Below, piece by piece: positions 22,046-33,554 of a DNA stretch of 64,000 nucleotides. A program made the position numbers and the translations under genes. Source of the DNA: Marthasterias glacialis (Eukaryota; Echinodermata; Asteroidea; Forcipulatida; Asteriidae); assembly GCA_911728455.2 (NCBI GenBank), contig OU452226.1, forward strand, positions 16,509,938 to 16,573,937, in the 5' to 3' direction. Within the stretch, counting starts at the first letter, position 1. Each line of letters starts with the position of its first letter. The notes under the pieces are model-generated. The model saw only the letters and a program-made list of their open reading frames with translations. It was not told the DNA's origin and searched no databases.

Positions 22046-22155
22046 TGTTTCTCATTCATTGTAGTTTTGCCATGGCCAAAAAAAACCTCCTAAAACAAAT
22101 GTTAGTCTTTGTTAGTGCCCGCATAATGCCATATTTCAAATGTTTTGCCCACTTG

Positions 22156-22490
22156 GAAATGTTGCCAGAGAGTCCTTGCTAAGGGCTTACTGACATTGTC
22201 ACACTTATCCAAATCCTGACAATATTAAGAGGATATGACAGTTCTTAACTCTTGTTTTCACTTTCTGACAGCTCTGTGAACAAATATCCCATTGAACGTG
22301 TGTTAGAAGGGCATTGGGAGCAGCAGCATCACCGCTTACTAATTGATTCAGGGCTGAAGATGCTGATTGAAGGCTGGGAAAGTTTGATTTATGGATGCAG
22401 GACTGCTGGAGTTACCTGAAGGTAAAATAAATTTTTCTACCGCCATTATTTCTGGATTTATGAACAGGAGGCTATTGACTTGTTCGGAGC
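22156..22490 (+). pseudogene. Exon-like repeat module, copy 2 (best preserved)
   Basis: Acceptor TTTTCACTTTCTGACAG (ending 22270) is followed by an open stretch of about 47 codons containing KYPIERVLEGHWEQQHHRLL, then IDSGLKMLIEGWESLIYG, then CRTAGV, a stop, and donor AAG/GTAAAAT near 22421. The protein family is not recognised. The histidine- and tryptophan-containing motif is conserved in part in the other copies, which suggests a once-coding exon spread by duplication or by a mobile element. Confidence 0.65.
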
Positions 22491-22633
22491 AGGTCTGTTT
22501 TTTGATTCAGTGCAGCACCCTTGTTGGGCCATTGTTTACGTACACACAAAGCCATGTAAATATTTGAACTCCTGGGGGTGGCCTCATTCTCTGGCCCATG
22601 GTATCCTCCTTGTTTATCCCTCAACCCTAGACT

Positions 22634-22960
22634 ACACATTGCCAGAGAGCCCTTGAGTAAGACTTTCTAACAGTGGCACATTTGTCCAGATCCTTGCAAC
22701 ATTTGGGAAGATATTGCCATTCTAAAAGTCTTGTTTTTCCTCTCTGACAGCTCTGTGTGCAAAAAAATTCTGTTGAACATGCATTTGAAGGGCATTTGGA
22801 GCATAACTGCTAACTCAACATTTTCAGGGTGCAGATGTCATTGGATTGTCAGAAATTTGATGTTTGGATGCAAGACTGCTGGAGCTAACTGCTTTTTGTT
22901 TGTTTATACCCATTACTTCTGGAGTTATGGATTGTGAGGCTGCTGGCTTGTTTGGGGTGT
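22634..22960 (+). pseudogene. Exon-like repeat module, copy 3
   Basis: Same order as copy 2: CATTGCCAGAGAGCCCTTG, acceptor CCTCTCTGACAG (ending 22750), body with GCATTTGAAGGGCATTTGGAG, and downstream TCTGGAGTTATGGATTGTGAG. The body is frameshifted. It lies about 480 bp after copy 2 in the same orientation. Confidence 0.65.
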
Positions 22961-25067
22961 CAAACATTTATAAATTCCCTAGGCAGTTTATGCAGTCCTT
23001 TTGGTTGGAAGGTGGTCACATGACCATGGTTACCTGGTATTAAATGACTGATAAATTCATAGCTGGAGTAGATTAAGACCGGTCGGCTATTGCACATTCA
23101 GCGCTAACAGCCATACGTGTGTTGGCATGCAAGCTTACATGGGCACTAATTTACTCAGTACACAATCAATACATGTCAGTACTCAATGGAAATTCTATTA
23201 GTACTAGTGCAACAGCACAACCTTTGAGTGTCACATGCTATTGACCCCTTTCAAAATGGTACATGAGGACAGGAATTGGAAATATTAAAAAGCAGACAAG
23301 TTCGATATTTGAGAAAATTAAATTGGCTGTTCCAACTGCTTACCGATCGAAAGGACCTATTGTAAAATTACCTCAAGGGTCGAAACATGAAGGAAATTTA
23401 CCCTCCTGCCTGAGTGGGTCTCAGCTGCAGCGCAGTTGGTTTACAAACCTTTTACACAAATTTTGAGAGAATGGGGAGTAAGTTGAGCACCTTGCTTCAG
23501 GCACAGTGAGATGCAGAATTCTCTTTAGGACAGATTGCGATCAGAAAAATTAACCACCATTGTTTGAAACTCCTCATTTGTATACTTTGCTCAAGATTTT
23601 GTGTTGGTGCAAGTCACACAGGTTGTATCCAAAAATGGCCATTCAAAGCAAGTCAACTTAAACCTAACTGAACAATCAAGTCACTAGGTCAACAGTTCAA
23701 GTCACTGCAGAGTGGTAGATCCAAGATCCAAGATTCCCTGCAACCACTTTCAAAAGACATTGTCAATATTTTGTAATATTTGTGATAATCTATTTAGTGT
23801 TTGTTTCTTCTTTTTTTCTGAGGGTATGCATTGAGACGTCTGCTGAGGATCCTGAATGGAAATAACCCTCCCTGATGGACAAGTCTTTGAGGATACCAAC
23901 TTCTTTGAATTTAACCACTCAATGACATTCTGGTAAACATTGAAGACATACGTGCTACAAGTTAACATCAATATGAACTTCATAAAGGGATTATAACTTT
24001 CAGTCAACTTTTTTGTCCAGAGAAAATAAACCACCTGGTAAGCCTTTTTGAAGACATCAACATTGAGAAACCTTTTCCAGAACAAAAGCCAGCTAGACAA
24101 TAACAACTACTTTACAAAATAAATCAGACAGGATTGGTTGTAAATGAAGACAACCTCTATGTCATCTCTGTTAATACTGCGAGGCCAACAGTTGCGAAGA
24201 TGTGAAGACCAGGGAGAGAATGTTGAACTTGATGATAAAAGAACAGTTTTCAGAACACATTTTGAAAGCTTTGAAGGATTTATAATTCAATGTGTACAAA
24301 GTGAATCATTTGTGAAGGAAATAAAACCGACATGGTTTCGCTGTGAAATGAGCAATCGGTTTCATGACATTTGTTTTCCAAATCACGTGAATCAACAAAA
24401 TAGATGTTTTAAATTGTAACATGTGACTTTTGATTTCAGATAATTATTATCATTTGGGTCAAACAAATGGTGCACAACCCTCGCTGTGAACAGAGGTTTG
24501 AGAAACCACTGGTGTAACAGTTGATTTATCGATTAAGGTGTAATTCTCTGCTTTAAATGATGCTATAGACACTACTGAAGCCTTTTTATTTTAAGGTCCT
24601 GTGAAGCGATAGTTTTCAGCCCGTCCATTGTGTTCTTGACCCATCTGGGGGTCATCCTGACCTGCAAATCCAAAACACAACACCTTAAATTGGCACAGTT
24701 CAGACTGTTCTGTGAAACACTGTGCATGTTGTGCATTATTGGTGTCGCCTCTAAACCATGAAGGACGTATAGAAGATGAATGAAAATGGAACTCAGGACA
24801 GGCACAAAAATATCATCATAGGGATCAAACCAAAAATACTATGTTGGAAAATGTTTTGCCAAGAAGTTGAGGTTTTCTCCCAGTGTTTTTAGAACAAAAG
24901 TCTTGGTTGTACATAAACCTTATTTTGTTCATTTTTATGAACAGCTAGTTTATCCCTAATGTAAAAATTAATATGCCAAACGAATAGGGGGAAACTTGAA
25001 GAATTACTGACTGTTTCCTGATGTGTCGCGAAACCCGATGGGAAATATAGAGCGGCAGTATAGAGGG
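22961..25067. other. Spacer with unrecognised short open frames
   Basis: Holds open frames at 23263-23466 (+), 23750-24106 (-, 118 residues, Lys/Leu-rich), 24144-24419 (+, 91 residues) and 24572-24805 (-). None shows a domain I recognise, and none is supported by clear splice or promoter signals. The 23750-24106 and 24144-24419 frames are the likeliest to deserve a protein search. Confidence 0.4.
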
Positions 25068-25507
25068 GCTCAAAAGTCAAATTCAGTTTTGTGATGCACT
25101 CATTTTCCAATGGATAGAGTCTTCATGAAAGGGTAAAACAAGTCTCTAACCTTAAGTTATAACAGTTCAAAATTTTGTGTCACATCCTTCCAGTGCAAAT
25201 TTTGTCAAAATCCAAAAACGTCAAAGTGACATCACATATTGAATTTATGAGTCTGTACATTTTCGAACAAGAATTATTTTGTTTGCCAGTCCTGAATTTC
25301 ATTCGTATTTAATGAAGAAGGCATTGAATTTGACCTTTTTACTGACGCATAAATTCCTCTTTGCAATGTACAGACCCATCAAACGATATTTTACACCATT
25401 GAAAGGGAGTTCAGAGACTTGCTCCCACCCCTCTCCCCCTCCGCTTTCATAAGGACTCGACTATTGAAAATGAGTGCCTCACAAAACTGAACTTGACCTT
25501 GGAGTCC
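25068..25507. mobile_element. Foldback element, about 440 bp
   Basis: The left arm has CTCAAAAGTCAAATTCAGTT, GTGATGCACTCATTTTCCAA, then ACAAGTCTCTAAC, then GAGTCTGTACATTT. Its complement runs through the right arm in reverse order: AATGTACAGACCC, GTTCAGAGACTTG, ATTGAAAATGAGTGCCTCAC, AACTGAACTTGACCTTGGAG. Arms are about 160-200 bp and moderately diverged. I did not find a certain target duplication. Confidence 0.75.
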
Positions 25508-25544
25508 ATCATTTTGATGTCCATGCCACTAGGTGAGCCCCCAC

Positions 25545-25875
25545 CCCCTGGTGACGCACCCCCCTCATTTGAAATCTGGTCTTTTGAGATTAAAATTTGA
25601 GAGTAAAATGGTAATATTTTATCAGCTTTTTATAATAATTTCAGTGCTAAAAAAACAAAAACAAAAATTTGACACAGACAGAATAATTAATTTTACATTC
25701 TTGTCAGATTATCTTGAATCGGAGTAATAATAGTAACTGACATAACACAAGCGCTAAAAGGGGTTCGTTTAACAGAAATGCTAATGCAAACTACTGTTTG
25801 AATCGTCCAGAAGTGCACATAGAAAAAGGGTGCCCCCTTTTGTGCCCCCCCCCCTAAAATTTGAACCATTTGTGT
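25545..25875. repeat. GTGCCCCC-rich dispersed repeat, copy 2
   Basis: Shares with 9545-9900 the order TTTGAGATTAA, ATTTTATCAGCTTTTTAT, a purine-rich middle, and GTGCCCCCTTTTGTGCCCCC near the end. A ten-C run lies at about 25845. Confidence 0.6.
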
Positions 25876-26290
25876 CGCTGCTGATTGCACTGATCCTGGT
25901 TTGGTGTAAAGATGACCTACTCTACAAAGTCAAGAGACAGCAATGTCCCGGGTTGGCAGACACCGTTATTTCGAGTCACAAAAATCCAGATAAACAAAAC
26001 CAGTGACCCATATTTGTAGTCTATGGGATCCGTACAACAAGTTCCACTCAGAGCAACATTAGTTTGTGTCTTTAAAAGGCAACGGGCAAATAATTCTTGT
26101 AGTAAATACTTGCCTATTGAGGGCGCTATGTGACACCAGAGCAACACACCAAATGTTCGTGTTCTGAATTGGAGAACAGTGCACTCCCAGGTATTTTGCA
26201 GCATACCATTTTGCTGCACTTGGTCACGAAGCCCATTATTCTTTGTCATGCTTTGTGAAGGGCTGACCGAGCGCCTAGTTCTTATACATT
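25876..26290. other. Spacer with an unrecognised minus-strand open frame
   Basis: A 146-residue frame on the minus strand (25917-26357) has no domain I recognise. Its composition does not look strongly coding. Confidence 0.4.
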
Positions 26291-26960
26291 GATAAGTAGT
26301 CACGCTTGATGTTTTTCCATGTGTTCGTGTAGTGTAAAGAGCGGGTTTTAGTGTCATGGCGGCAAAGAGGAAAACTTAACGAATTATGGTTGAAAAATGA
26401 TAGGACCACGGTGATACTCGATAAGACAATATTGCAGGGCAAATAATGATGTGTTTGGAAAAATAAAAAGAGCATCTTGCTTGACAAACTGAAAGAAAAC
26501 ATGAGATGGCCAGCAACATCTTGTAGGTCATTGGACATTTACACGTGAGCGTGGCAAGACCTGCAACAACAGCAGAAAGATACAGTGTGGCCAGTGGCGG
26601 CACAGCAGCACATCAAGCGCCAAGTGACAGGAGAAAAGAAGGAAAGTACGGTATTGGTCAACTCTGGCCTCGTCTTAACACGCGATAGTTTGTCGAAACG
26701 GCATACAGACCGGGGCTTCCCAGACCTGAACTGCCACATCGAGGACTGCATGCCGAGAGTAACTTGTACGAGACGATATTTGGGTGCGGTCGCCCGGGAG
26801 GTGGCAAAGGGGAGATTGCAGCAGGGAGACGGCACACACTCCGGGCTACTAACTGGTGCACGCGCTGTACTTCCGGGTCCCTTGAGTCCGAGTCGACCAA
26901 GAAAACTGAGTCGTTTCGTTATGGTATGTACTACGCAATGAAATCGCCCGAATTCATTGA
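26291..26960. other. CpG-containing, GC-richer segment (possible promoter or first exon)
   Basis: Compared with its neighbours this stretch has noticeably more CG dinucleotides (for example 26690-26880) and open frames on both strands (26585-26941 +, 26539-26835 -). A donor-like ATG/GTATGTAC occurs near 26920. This is the only place in the window whose base composition suggests a host promoter or 5' exon, but no protein similarity or core promoter motif was recognised. Confidence 0.3.
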
Positions 26961-27724
26961 ATTTTAACCGTTTCTTATGTGTTATTTCGTAAATTCCACA
27001 GGGCCGTTTGATCCTAAATATTTCTGGTCAATGATCAGTGTTCTTTATTAAACCATGAGAGCAATGTCCTTGTGCTAGGATAATACCAGGATAAGATTGG
27101 ATTATAATAAGGTGTCAAGCATTGGAAGTCTGATATCATACGGCACTCTTATTCGCATAAAAAGTCCAAAGAAATAAAAGCTATAGTGTTTAAATTAAAT
27201 TAACAACAATAATATAAAATCCACAAGTAAACTACCCAAACACTAATGAAACAACAAAGTTCCTGTCATTGATGCTGTGAAAGACCACCCATGCAGCCCC
27301 TCGTTATTAAAACCTCTCCAATCTAATTAGAAACCCTAATCTAGCAAGTCCCGTTTAGTCCATGAGCGAGCAATTTACTCAAAATGGTGCCAATCAACCA
27401 ATATTCTAATATCAATTTTATTGCTATAAAAATAAACAACTTAGCGTACACTTGAACTTGTTTAAACTATCCCTTGATTTAGGGTGTCGTAATTTGCATA
27501 AATCCAACATGGTTGCCAACGGTTTACCATTGATGAGGTCATTACTCTTTTATTTTAAAAAGTATTTTCTCTACTGTAAATGTCTAAAATGCAGGTCATG
27601 GTAGGTAATCGATACTTTGGACACTGTTTCGTAAACATTAATGTGTTGACATGTTTTGTCATGCTGTTTCCTACGAAAATCCAGTCGTTCAACGAAATCA
27701 TATATTATCCGTGAGAAAATAGTC
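26961..27724. other. AT-rich spacer, nothing recognised
   Basis: No gene, RNA or repeat partner was seen. Confidence 0.45.
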
Positions 27725-27950
27725 CGTGATTACGAATCAGTAAACTGTGATTACGAATCAGTCAACTGTTATTACGAATAAGTAATTCGTTATTACGAAT
27801 TAAATCATTTTTAATTACTAATTAGTAATTCGTTATTATGAATTAGTAATTGGTTATTATGAATTAGTAATTCGTTGTAATTCATTATTACAACTTAATA
27901 CGCATTATTACAAATTAAATAATTCGTTACCACAAAGTAGTAATTAGTAA
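27725..27950. repeat. AT-rich palindromic minisatellite
   Basis: About ten diverged repeats of a roughly 20-bp unit, TTATTACGAATTAGTAATTCG-like. The core CGAATTA-TAATTCG is self-complementary, so single strands of the array could fold repeatedly. Confidence 0.8.
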
Positions 27951-28019
27951 GTTGTGAAAAACACCATGGCATGCACCAATAGCTACAACTCATGTGAATT
28001 AGATACTATCTTTTATAAG

Positions 28020-28345
28020 AGGTCTTTATAAGCCATGGCAAAGACAGTAACACGTTGTACTTTAACTCTCGAAAAACCACTGGAGCCAAGGTTCGATTCT
28101 AGACTAGGGCCATAGTAGAGTTGTGCGTTGGTTCTCTCCTGTGCCACGACAGTTTTTCTCTGGGCCCTCCGGTTTTTTTCCCTCGAGCAAAACAAATAAA
28201 CAAACAAACAGACAAACAAACCATTAACCCAACAAACAGACAAAAAACAAACAAACAAACAACCCAACAAACAAGCAAATGAACGACCCAACAAGCAAGC
28301 AAAGAAACAAACAACCCAACAACCTAAAAAATAAACAAAGAATCA
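28020..28345 (+). mobile_element. Candidate tRNA-related SINE with (AAAC)n tail
   Basis: A Pol III B-box-like GGTTCGATTCT lies at 28090-28100, with an A-box-like TGGCAAAGACA at 28036, about 55 bp upstream. A body follows with GGTTCTCTCCTGTGCC and TCTCTGGGCCCTCCGGTTTT. The element ends in an irregular AAAC/AAACAGAC/AACCCAAC tail (28188-28345). The CTCCGGTTT body motif resembles the conserved central domain described in several invertebrate SINE families, from memory. The A-box is weak and a T-arm stem does not fold well. Confidence 0.5.
28188..28345 (+). repeat. AAAC-type low-complexity tract
   Basis: About 155 bp of AAAC, AAACAGAC and AACCCAAC units without thymine-rich interruption. It generates artificial Cys/Leu/Val-rich frames on the minus strand. 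Confidence 0.9.
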
Positions 28346-28389
28346 ACTAACCCAACAACATAACGGGTAAAATATGGCCATAGATAACT

Positions 28390-28640
28390 GATGTTCTTAC
28401 TCCCTGGCAGCTTCGTGTACTAAAGTCCCATTGAAGATGCTTTTGAAGAGCATTCGGAGTATCTGGGCTTGCTCGTGGTTTAAGGCTAAAGATGCCGCAT
28501 GGCCGTAAAAGTTTGATTTTCAGATGCAAGACAACTTCAGCTAATTGCAGGTAAAATGATTCTGTCTATCATTATGATTTAATTACGTCTTGCATAATTC
28601 TGTCTAACATAATTGGAGTTGCTTGTTCCTTTTTTAAATA
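28390..28640 (+). pseudogene. Exon-like repeat module, copy 4
   Basis: Acceptor-like TCTTACTCCCTGGCAG (ending 28410), body with CCCATTGAAGATGCTTTTGA and GGCTAAAGATGCCGC, and donor GCAG/GTAAAATG near 28550. It contains in-frame stops relative to copy 2, so it is decayed. Confidence 0.6.
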
Positions 28641-29320
28641 CTTTTATATAATGTGCGTTTGATAATTTTCGGGGACGCGCGCAATACAAATCCATAATTA
28701 TTATTATTACTATCAATATTAATAGTGATATTGATTGTTGGCCCCTAAATATAAAAGTCAACCTACCCCCTCCGCGCCGCTAGGTTGAAATTTTAGATTT
28801 GTTATCAAAATGTCGGAGTCGAATTGACGCTACCAGGCGAAGCGGGCAGCTGAACTAACGCCACAAACTAAAAACTTAAATTATGAAATGGTGAAAGAGT
28901 CGACATTTAACCCCCCCCCCCCGCCCAACCCTTGCAAAATGTTAAATTTTGACCCCCAAAAATCACGCTGGCAATAAAGAGTGCACCTCCACCGGATATG
29001 GTAAATCTCATCACGATATATAGCCCCGTTTTTTTTAACCAAAATTGCCGCCATATCTGGCGGCCAATTTCGATTTTGTATTTTCATCCTCTAATTAGGG
29101 GCCAAAATCTTTCACTTTTTTTAAACAATAGAATAGTTTCAGCATTCTAAACTCTTCTCTGTCAGACCGAAATAATACTTTTCAACTAAGCCTTATCAAT
29201 GTTCCAGATCTCTGACTTTTTTATTTTTAAGTGAACAAAAGCAATCAGTCAATCGTTTTCAACGAAAATGGGATACATTCATGGATTATATCGCCCTCTT
29301 CGGTTATTAAAGTCGATAAA
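28641..29320. other. Left flank of the satellite
   Basis: Contains a stretch near 28798-28850 (CAAAATGTCGGAGTCG, ACCAGGCGAAGCGGGCAG) that faintly resembles a unit of the 185-bp array, a C-run at about 28910-28922, and an inverted GCCGCCATATCTGGCGGC at about 29048. No gene was recognised. Confidence 0.45.
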
Positions 29321-29324
29321 TTAG

Positions 29325-29500
29325 GTTGAAATATAAATATTGCAAATTGACCCCTTGACCACACACAAACCCTCTTACGTGATATCTACTAAAGTATCAG
29401 TTTCTGTTATCAAATCGCATTAACATCAACAATTTTTTCTCTAAATCTGCGCATGCTCAAGAGTCGAATAATTTGTCCAAAAATTTAAAAGTGGTTTTCA
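29325..29500 (+). repeat. Decayed, deleted edge monomer of the 311-bp satellite
   Basis: Contains diverged monomer landmarks in order (AATATTGCAAATTGACCCC, ACACACAAACCCTCTTACGTG, TATCAAATCGCAT, AAAAGTGGTTTTCATGGA). The usual segment from GTGGATGCGG to TTTCGG is missing before GAGCTAGCGAGC. Confidence 0.8.
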
Positions 29501-29520
29501 TGGAGCTAGCGAGCTTTTCC

Positions 29521-29540
29521 GGCCATCTTGATGACGTCAG
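29521..29540 (+). promoter_or_regulatory. YY1-like site abutting a CRE octamer (representative of about 100)
   Basis: GGCCATCTTG is the complement of CAAGATGGCC, close to the YY1 consensus. TGACGTCA at 29532-29539 is a perfect palindromic CREB/ATF site. The pair recurs at the same place in nearly every monomer. Exceptions seen are ATAACGTCA in the monomer starting at 45649 and GATGTCGTCA in that starting at 49999. Variants of the YY1 side occur (GCAGCC near 35705, 37242, 45641 and 57454; TTCGGCC at the right edge). Binding is inferred from motif identity only. Confidence 0.6.
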
Positions 29541-29678
29541 AATTGACCCAAATATTGCTATTTGCCCAAATATTGCGAATCGAGCCCTTCCCCACACACA
29601 AACCCTCTTCAGTGATGTCTACTCTATCATTTTCTATCATAAAATCACATAAAATATTTTTGGCCAAAAGTGCGAGTG

Positions 29679-29700
29679 CTCACAGGGAGCTCCCTGTGAG
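29679..29700. other. 22-bp perfect palindrome (representative of about 95)
   Basis: Arm CTCACAGGGAG is followed directly by its complement, with no spacer and GAGCTC at the centre. It occurs once per monomer except in the three 18-bp deletion monomers and two right-edge monomers. Confidence 0.95.
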
Positions 29701-29838
29701 AAATTTTAATTTTTGACCCATTTTGAAAAGTGCTTTTCATGGAATCAGTGGATGCGGGCGGCTCTTCCGAGACGTGTCCAACAAACTAGAGGTCCCAACT
29801 TGCATTATTTCGGGAGCTAGCGAGCTTTTGCGGCCATC

Positions 29839-31706
29839 TTGATGACGTCAGAATTGACCCAAATATTGCTATTTGCCCAAATATTGCGAATCGAGCCCTT
29901 CCCCACACACAAACCCTCTTCAGTGATGTCTAACTCTATCATTTTCTATCATAAAATCGCATAAAATATTTTTGGCCAAAAGTGCGAGTGCTCACAGGGA
30001 GCTCCCTGTGAGAAATTTTAATTTTGGAGCCATTTTCAAAAGTGCTTTTCATGGAATCAGTGGATGCGGGCGGCTCTTCCGAGACGTGTCCAACAAACTA
30101 GAGGTCCCAACTTGCATTATTTCGGGAGCTAGCGAGCTTTTGCGGCCATCTTGATGACGTCAGAATTGACCCAAATATTGCTATTTGCCCAAATATTGCG
30201 AATCGACCCCTTCCCCACACACAAACCCTCTTCAGTGATGTCTACTCTATCATTTTCTATCATAAAATCGCATAAAAATTGTTTGGCCAAAAGTGCGAGT
30301 GCTCACAGGGAGCTCCCTGTGAGAAATTTTAATTTTGGAGCCATTTTCAAAAGTGCTTTTCTTGGAATCAGTGGATGCGGGCGGCTCTTCCGAGACGTGT
30401 CCAACAAACTAGAGGTCCCAACTTGCATTATTTCGGGAGCTAGCGAGCTTTTGCGGCCATCTTGATGACGTCAGAATTGACCCAAATATTGCTATTTGCC
30501 CAAATATTGCGAATCGACCCCTTCCCCACACACAAACCCTCTTCAGTGATGTCTACTCTATCATTTTCTATCATAAAATCGCATAAAATATTTTTGGCCA
30601 AAAGTGCGAGTGCTCACAGGGAGCTCCCTGTGAGAAATTTTAATTTTGGAGCCATTTTCAAAAGTGCTTTTCATGGAATCAGTGGATGCGGGCGGCTCTT
30701 CCGAGACGTGTCCAACAAACTAGAGGTCCCAACTTGCATTATTTCGGGAGCTAGCGAGCTTTTGCGGCCATCTTGATGACGTCAGAATTGACCCAAATAT
30801 TGCTATTTGCCCAAATATTGCGAATCGAGCCCTTCCCCACACACAAACCCTCTTCAGTGATGTCTAACTCTATCATTTTCTATCATAAAATCGCATAAAA
30901 TATTTTTGGCCAAAAGTGCGAGTGCTCACAGGGAGCTCCCTGTGAGAAATTTTAATTTTGGAGCCATTTTCAAAAGTGCTTTTCATGGAATCAGTGGATG
31001 CGGGCGGCTCTTCCGAGACGTGTCCAACAAACTAGAGGTCCCAACTTGCATTATTTCGGGAGCTAGCGAGCTTTTGCGGCCATCTTGATGACGTCAGAAT
31101 TGACCCAAATATTGCTATTTGCCCAAATATTGCGAATCGACCCCTTCCCCACACACAAACCCTCTTCAGTGATGTCTACTCTATCATTTTCTATCATAAA
31201 ATCGCATAAAAATTGTTTGGCCAAAAGTGCGAGTGCTCACAGGGAGCTCCCTGTGAGAAATTTTAATTTTGGAGCCATTTTCAAAAGTGCTTTTCTTGGA
31301 ATCAGTGGATGCGGGCGGCTCTTCCGAGACGTGTCCAACAAACTAGAGGTCCCAACTTGCATTATTTCGGGAGCTAGCGAGCTTTTGCGGCCATCTTGAT
31401 GACGTCAGAATTGACCCAAATATTGCTATTTGCCCAAATATTGCGAATCGACCCCTTCCCCACACACAAACCCTCTTCAGTGATGTCTACTCTATCATTT
31501 TCTATCATAAAATCGCATAAAATATTTTTGGCCAAAAGTGCGAGTGCTCACAGGGAGCTCCCTGTGAGAAATTTTAATTTTGGAGCCATTTTCAAAAGTG
31601 CTTTTCTTGGAATCAGTGGATGCGGGCGGCTCTTCCGAGACGTGTCCAACAAACTAGAGGTCCCAACTTGCATTATTTCGGGAGCTAGCGAGCTTTTGCG
31701 GCCATC
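29839..31706 (+). repeat. Higher-order repeat, 3 monomers (934 bp) x 2
   Basis: Monomers at 29839 and 30773 share an inserted A (GTCTAACTC). Those at 30151 and 31085 share AAAATTGTTTGG and TTTCTTGGAATC. The third members follow. The period is 934 bp. Confidence 0.85.
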
Positions 31707-33261
31707 TTGATGACGTCAGAATTGACCCAAATATTGCTATTTGCCCAAATATTGCGAATCGACCCCTTCCCCACACACAAACCCTCTTCAGTGATGTCTA
31801 CTCTATCATTTTCTATCATAAAATCGCATAAAATATTTTTGGCCAAAAGTGCGAGTGCTCACAGGGAGCTCCCTGTGAGAAATTTTAATTTTTGACCCAT
31901 TTTGAAAAGTGCTTTTCATGGAATCAGTGGATGCGGGCGGCTCTTCCGAGACGTGTCCAACAAACTAGAGGTCCCAACTTGCATTATTTCGGGAGCTAGC
32001 GAGCTTTTGCGGCCATCTTGATGACGTCAGAATTGACCCAAATATTGCTATTTGCCCAAATATTGCGAATCGACCCCTTCCCCACACACAAACCCTCTTC
32101 AGTGATGTCTACTCTATCATTTTCTATCATAAAATCGCATAAAAAATTTTTGGCCAAAAGTGCGAGTGCTCACAGGAAGCTCCCTGTGAGAAATTTTAAT
32201 TTTGGAGCCATTTTCAAAAGTGCTTTTCATGGAATCAGTGGATGCGGGCGGCTCTTCCGAGACGTGTCCAACAAACTAGAGGTCCCAACTTGCATTATTT
32301 CGGGAGCTAGCGAGCTTTTGCGGCCATCTTGATGACGTCAGAATTGACCCAAATATTGCTATTTGCCCAAATATTGCGAATCGACCCCTTCCCCACACAC
32401 AAACCCTCTTCAGTGATGTCTACTCTATCATTTTCTATCATAAAATCGCATAAAATATTTTTGGCCAAAAGTGCGAGTGCTCACAGGGAGCTCCCTGTGA
32501 GAAATTTTAATTTTGGAGCCATTTTCAAAAGTGCTTTTCATGGAATCAGTGGATGCGGGCGGCTCTTCCGAGACGTGTCCAACAAACTAGAGGTCCCAAC
32601 TTGCATTATTTCGGGAGCTAGCGAGCTTTTGCGGCCATCTTGATGACGTCAGAATTGACCCAAATATTGCTATTTGCCCAAATATTGCGAATCGACCCCT
32701 TCCCCACACACAAACCCTCTTCAGTGATGTCTACTCTATCATTTTCTATCATAAAATCGCATAAAATATTTTTGGCCAAAAGTGCGAGTGCTCACAGGGA
32801 GCTCCCTGTGAGAAATTTTAATTTTGGAGCCATTTTGAAAAGTGCTTTTCATGGAATCAGTGGATGCGGGCGGCTATTCCGAGACGTGTCCAACAAACTA
32901 GAGGTCCCAACTTGCATTATTTCGGGAGCTAGCGAGCTTTTGCGGCCATCTTGATGACGTCAGAATTGACCCAAATATTGCTATTTGCCCAAATATTGCG
33001 AATCGACCCCTTCCCCACACACAAACCCTCTTCAGTGATGTCTACTCTATCATTTTCTATCATAAAATCGCATAAAATATTTTTGGCCAAAAGTGCGAGT
33101 GCTCACAGGGAGCTCCCTGTGAGAAATTTTAATTTTGGAGCCATTTTCAAAAGTGCTTTTCATGGAATCAGTGGATGCGGGCGGCTCTTCCGAGACGTGT
33201 CCAACAAACTAGAGGTCCCAACTTGCATTATTTCGGGAGCTAGCGAGCTTTTACGGCCATC

Positions 33262-33554
33262 TTGATGACGTCAGAATTGACCAAAATATTGCTATTTGAC
33301 CAAATATTGCGAATCGACCCCTTCCCCACACACAAACCCTCTTCAGTGATGTCTACTCTATCATTTTCTATCATAAAATCGCATAAAATATTTTTGGCCA
33401 AAAGTGCGAGTGTGAGAAATTTTAATTTTGGAGCCATTTTCAAAAGTGCTTTTCATGGAATCAGTGGATGCGGGCGGCTCTTCCGAGACGTGTCCAACAA
33501 ACTAGAGGTCCCAACTTGCATTATTTCGGGAGCTAGCGAGCTTTTGCGGCCATC
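33262..33554 (+). repeat. Satellite monomer lacking the palindrome (18-bp deletion), 1
   Basis: Reads GTGCGAGTGTGAGAAATT where others carry the palindrome. It also shares TATTTGACCAAAT with the monomers at 35109 and 36646, so all three descend from one deletion event. Confidence 0.95.

Noticed and set aside
25917-26357. 146-residue minus-strand open frame as a gene
   Set aside because: No recognisable domain, and no promoter or splice context that I can support.
28013-28314. Minus-strand Cys/Leu/Val-rich frames that look like a membrane protein
   Set aside because: They are the complement of the AAAC-type low-complexity tail.
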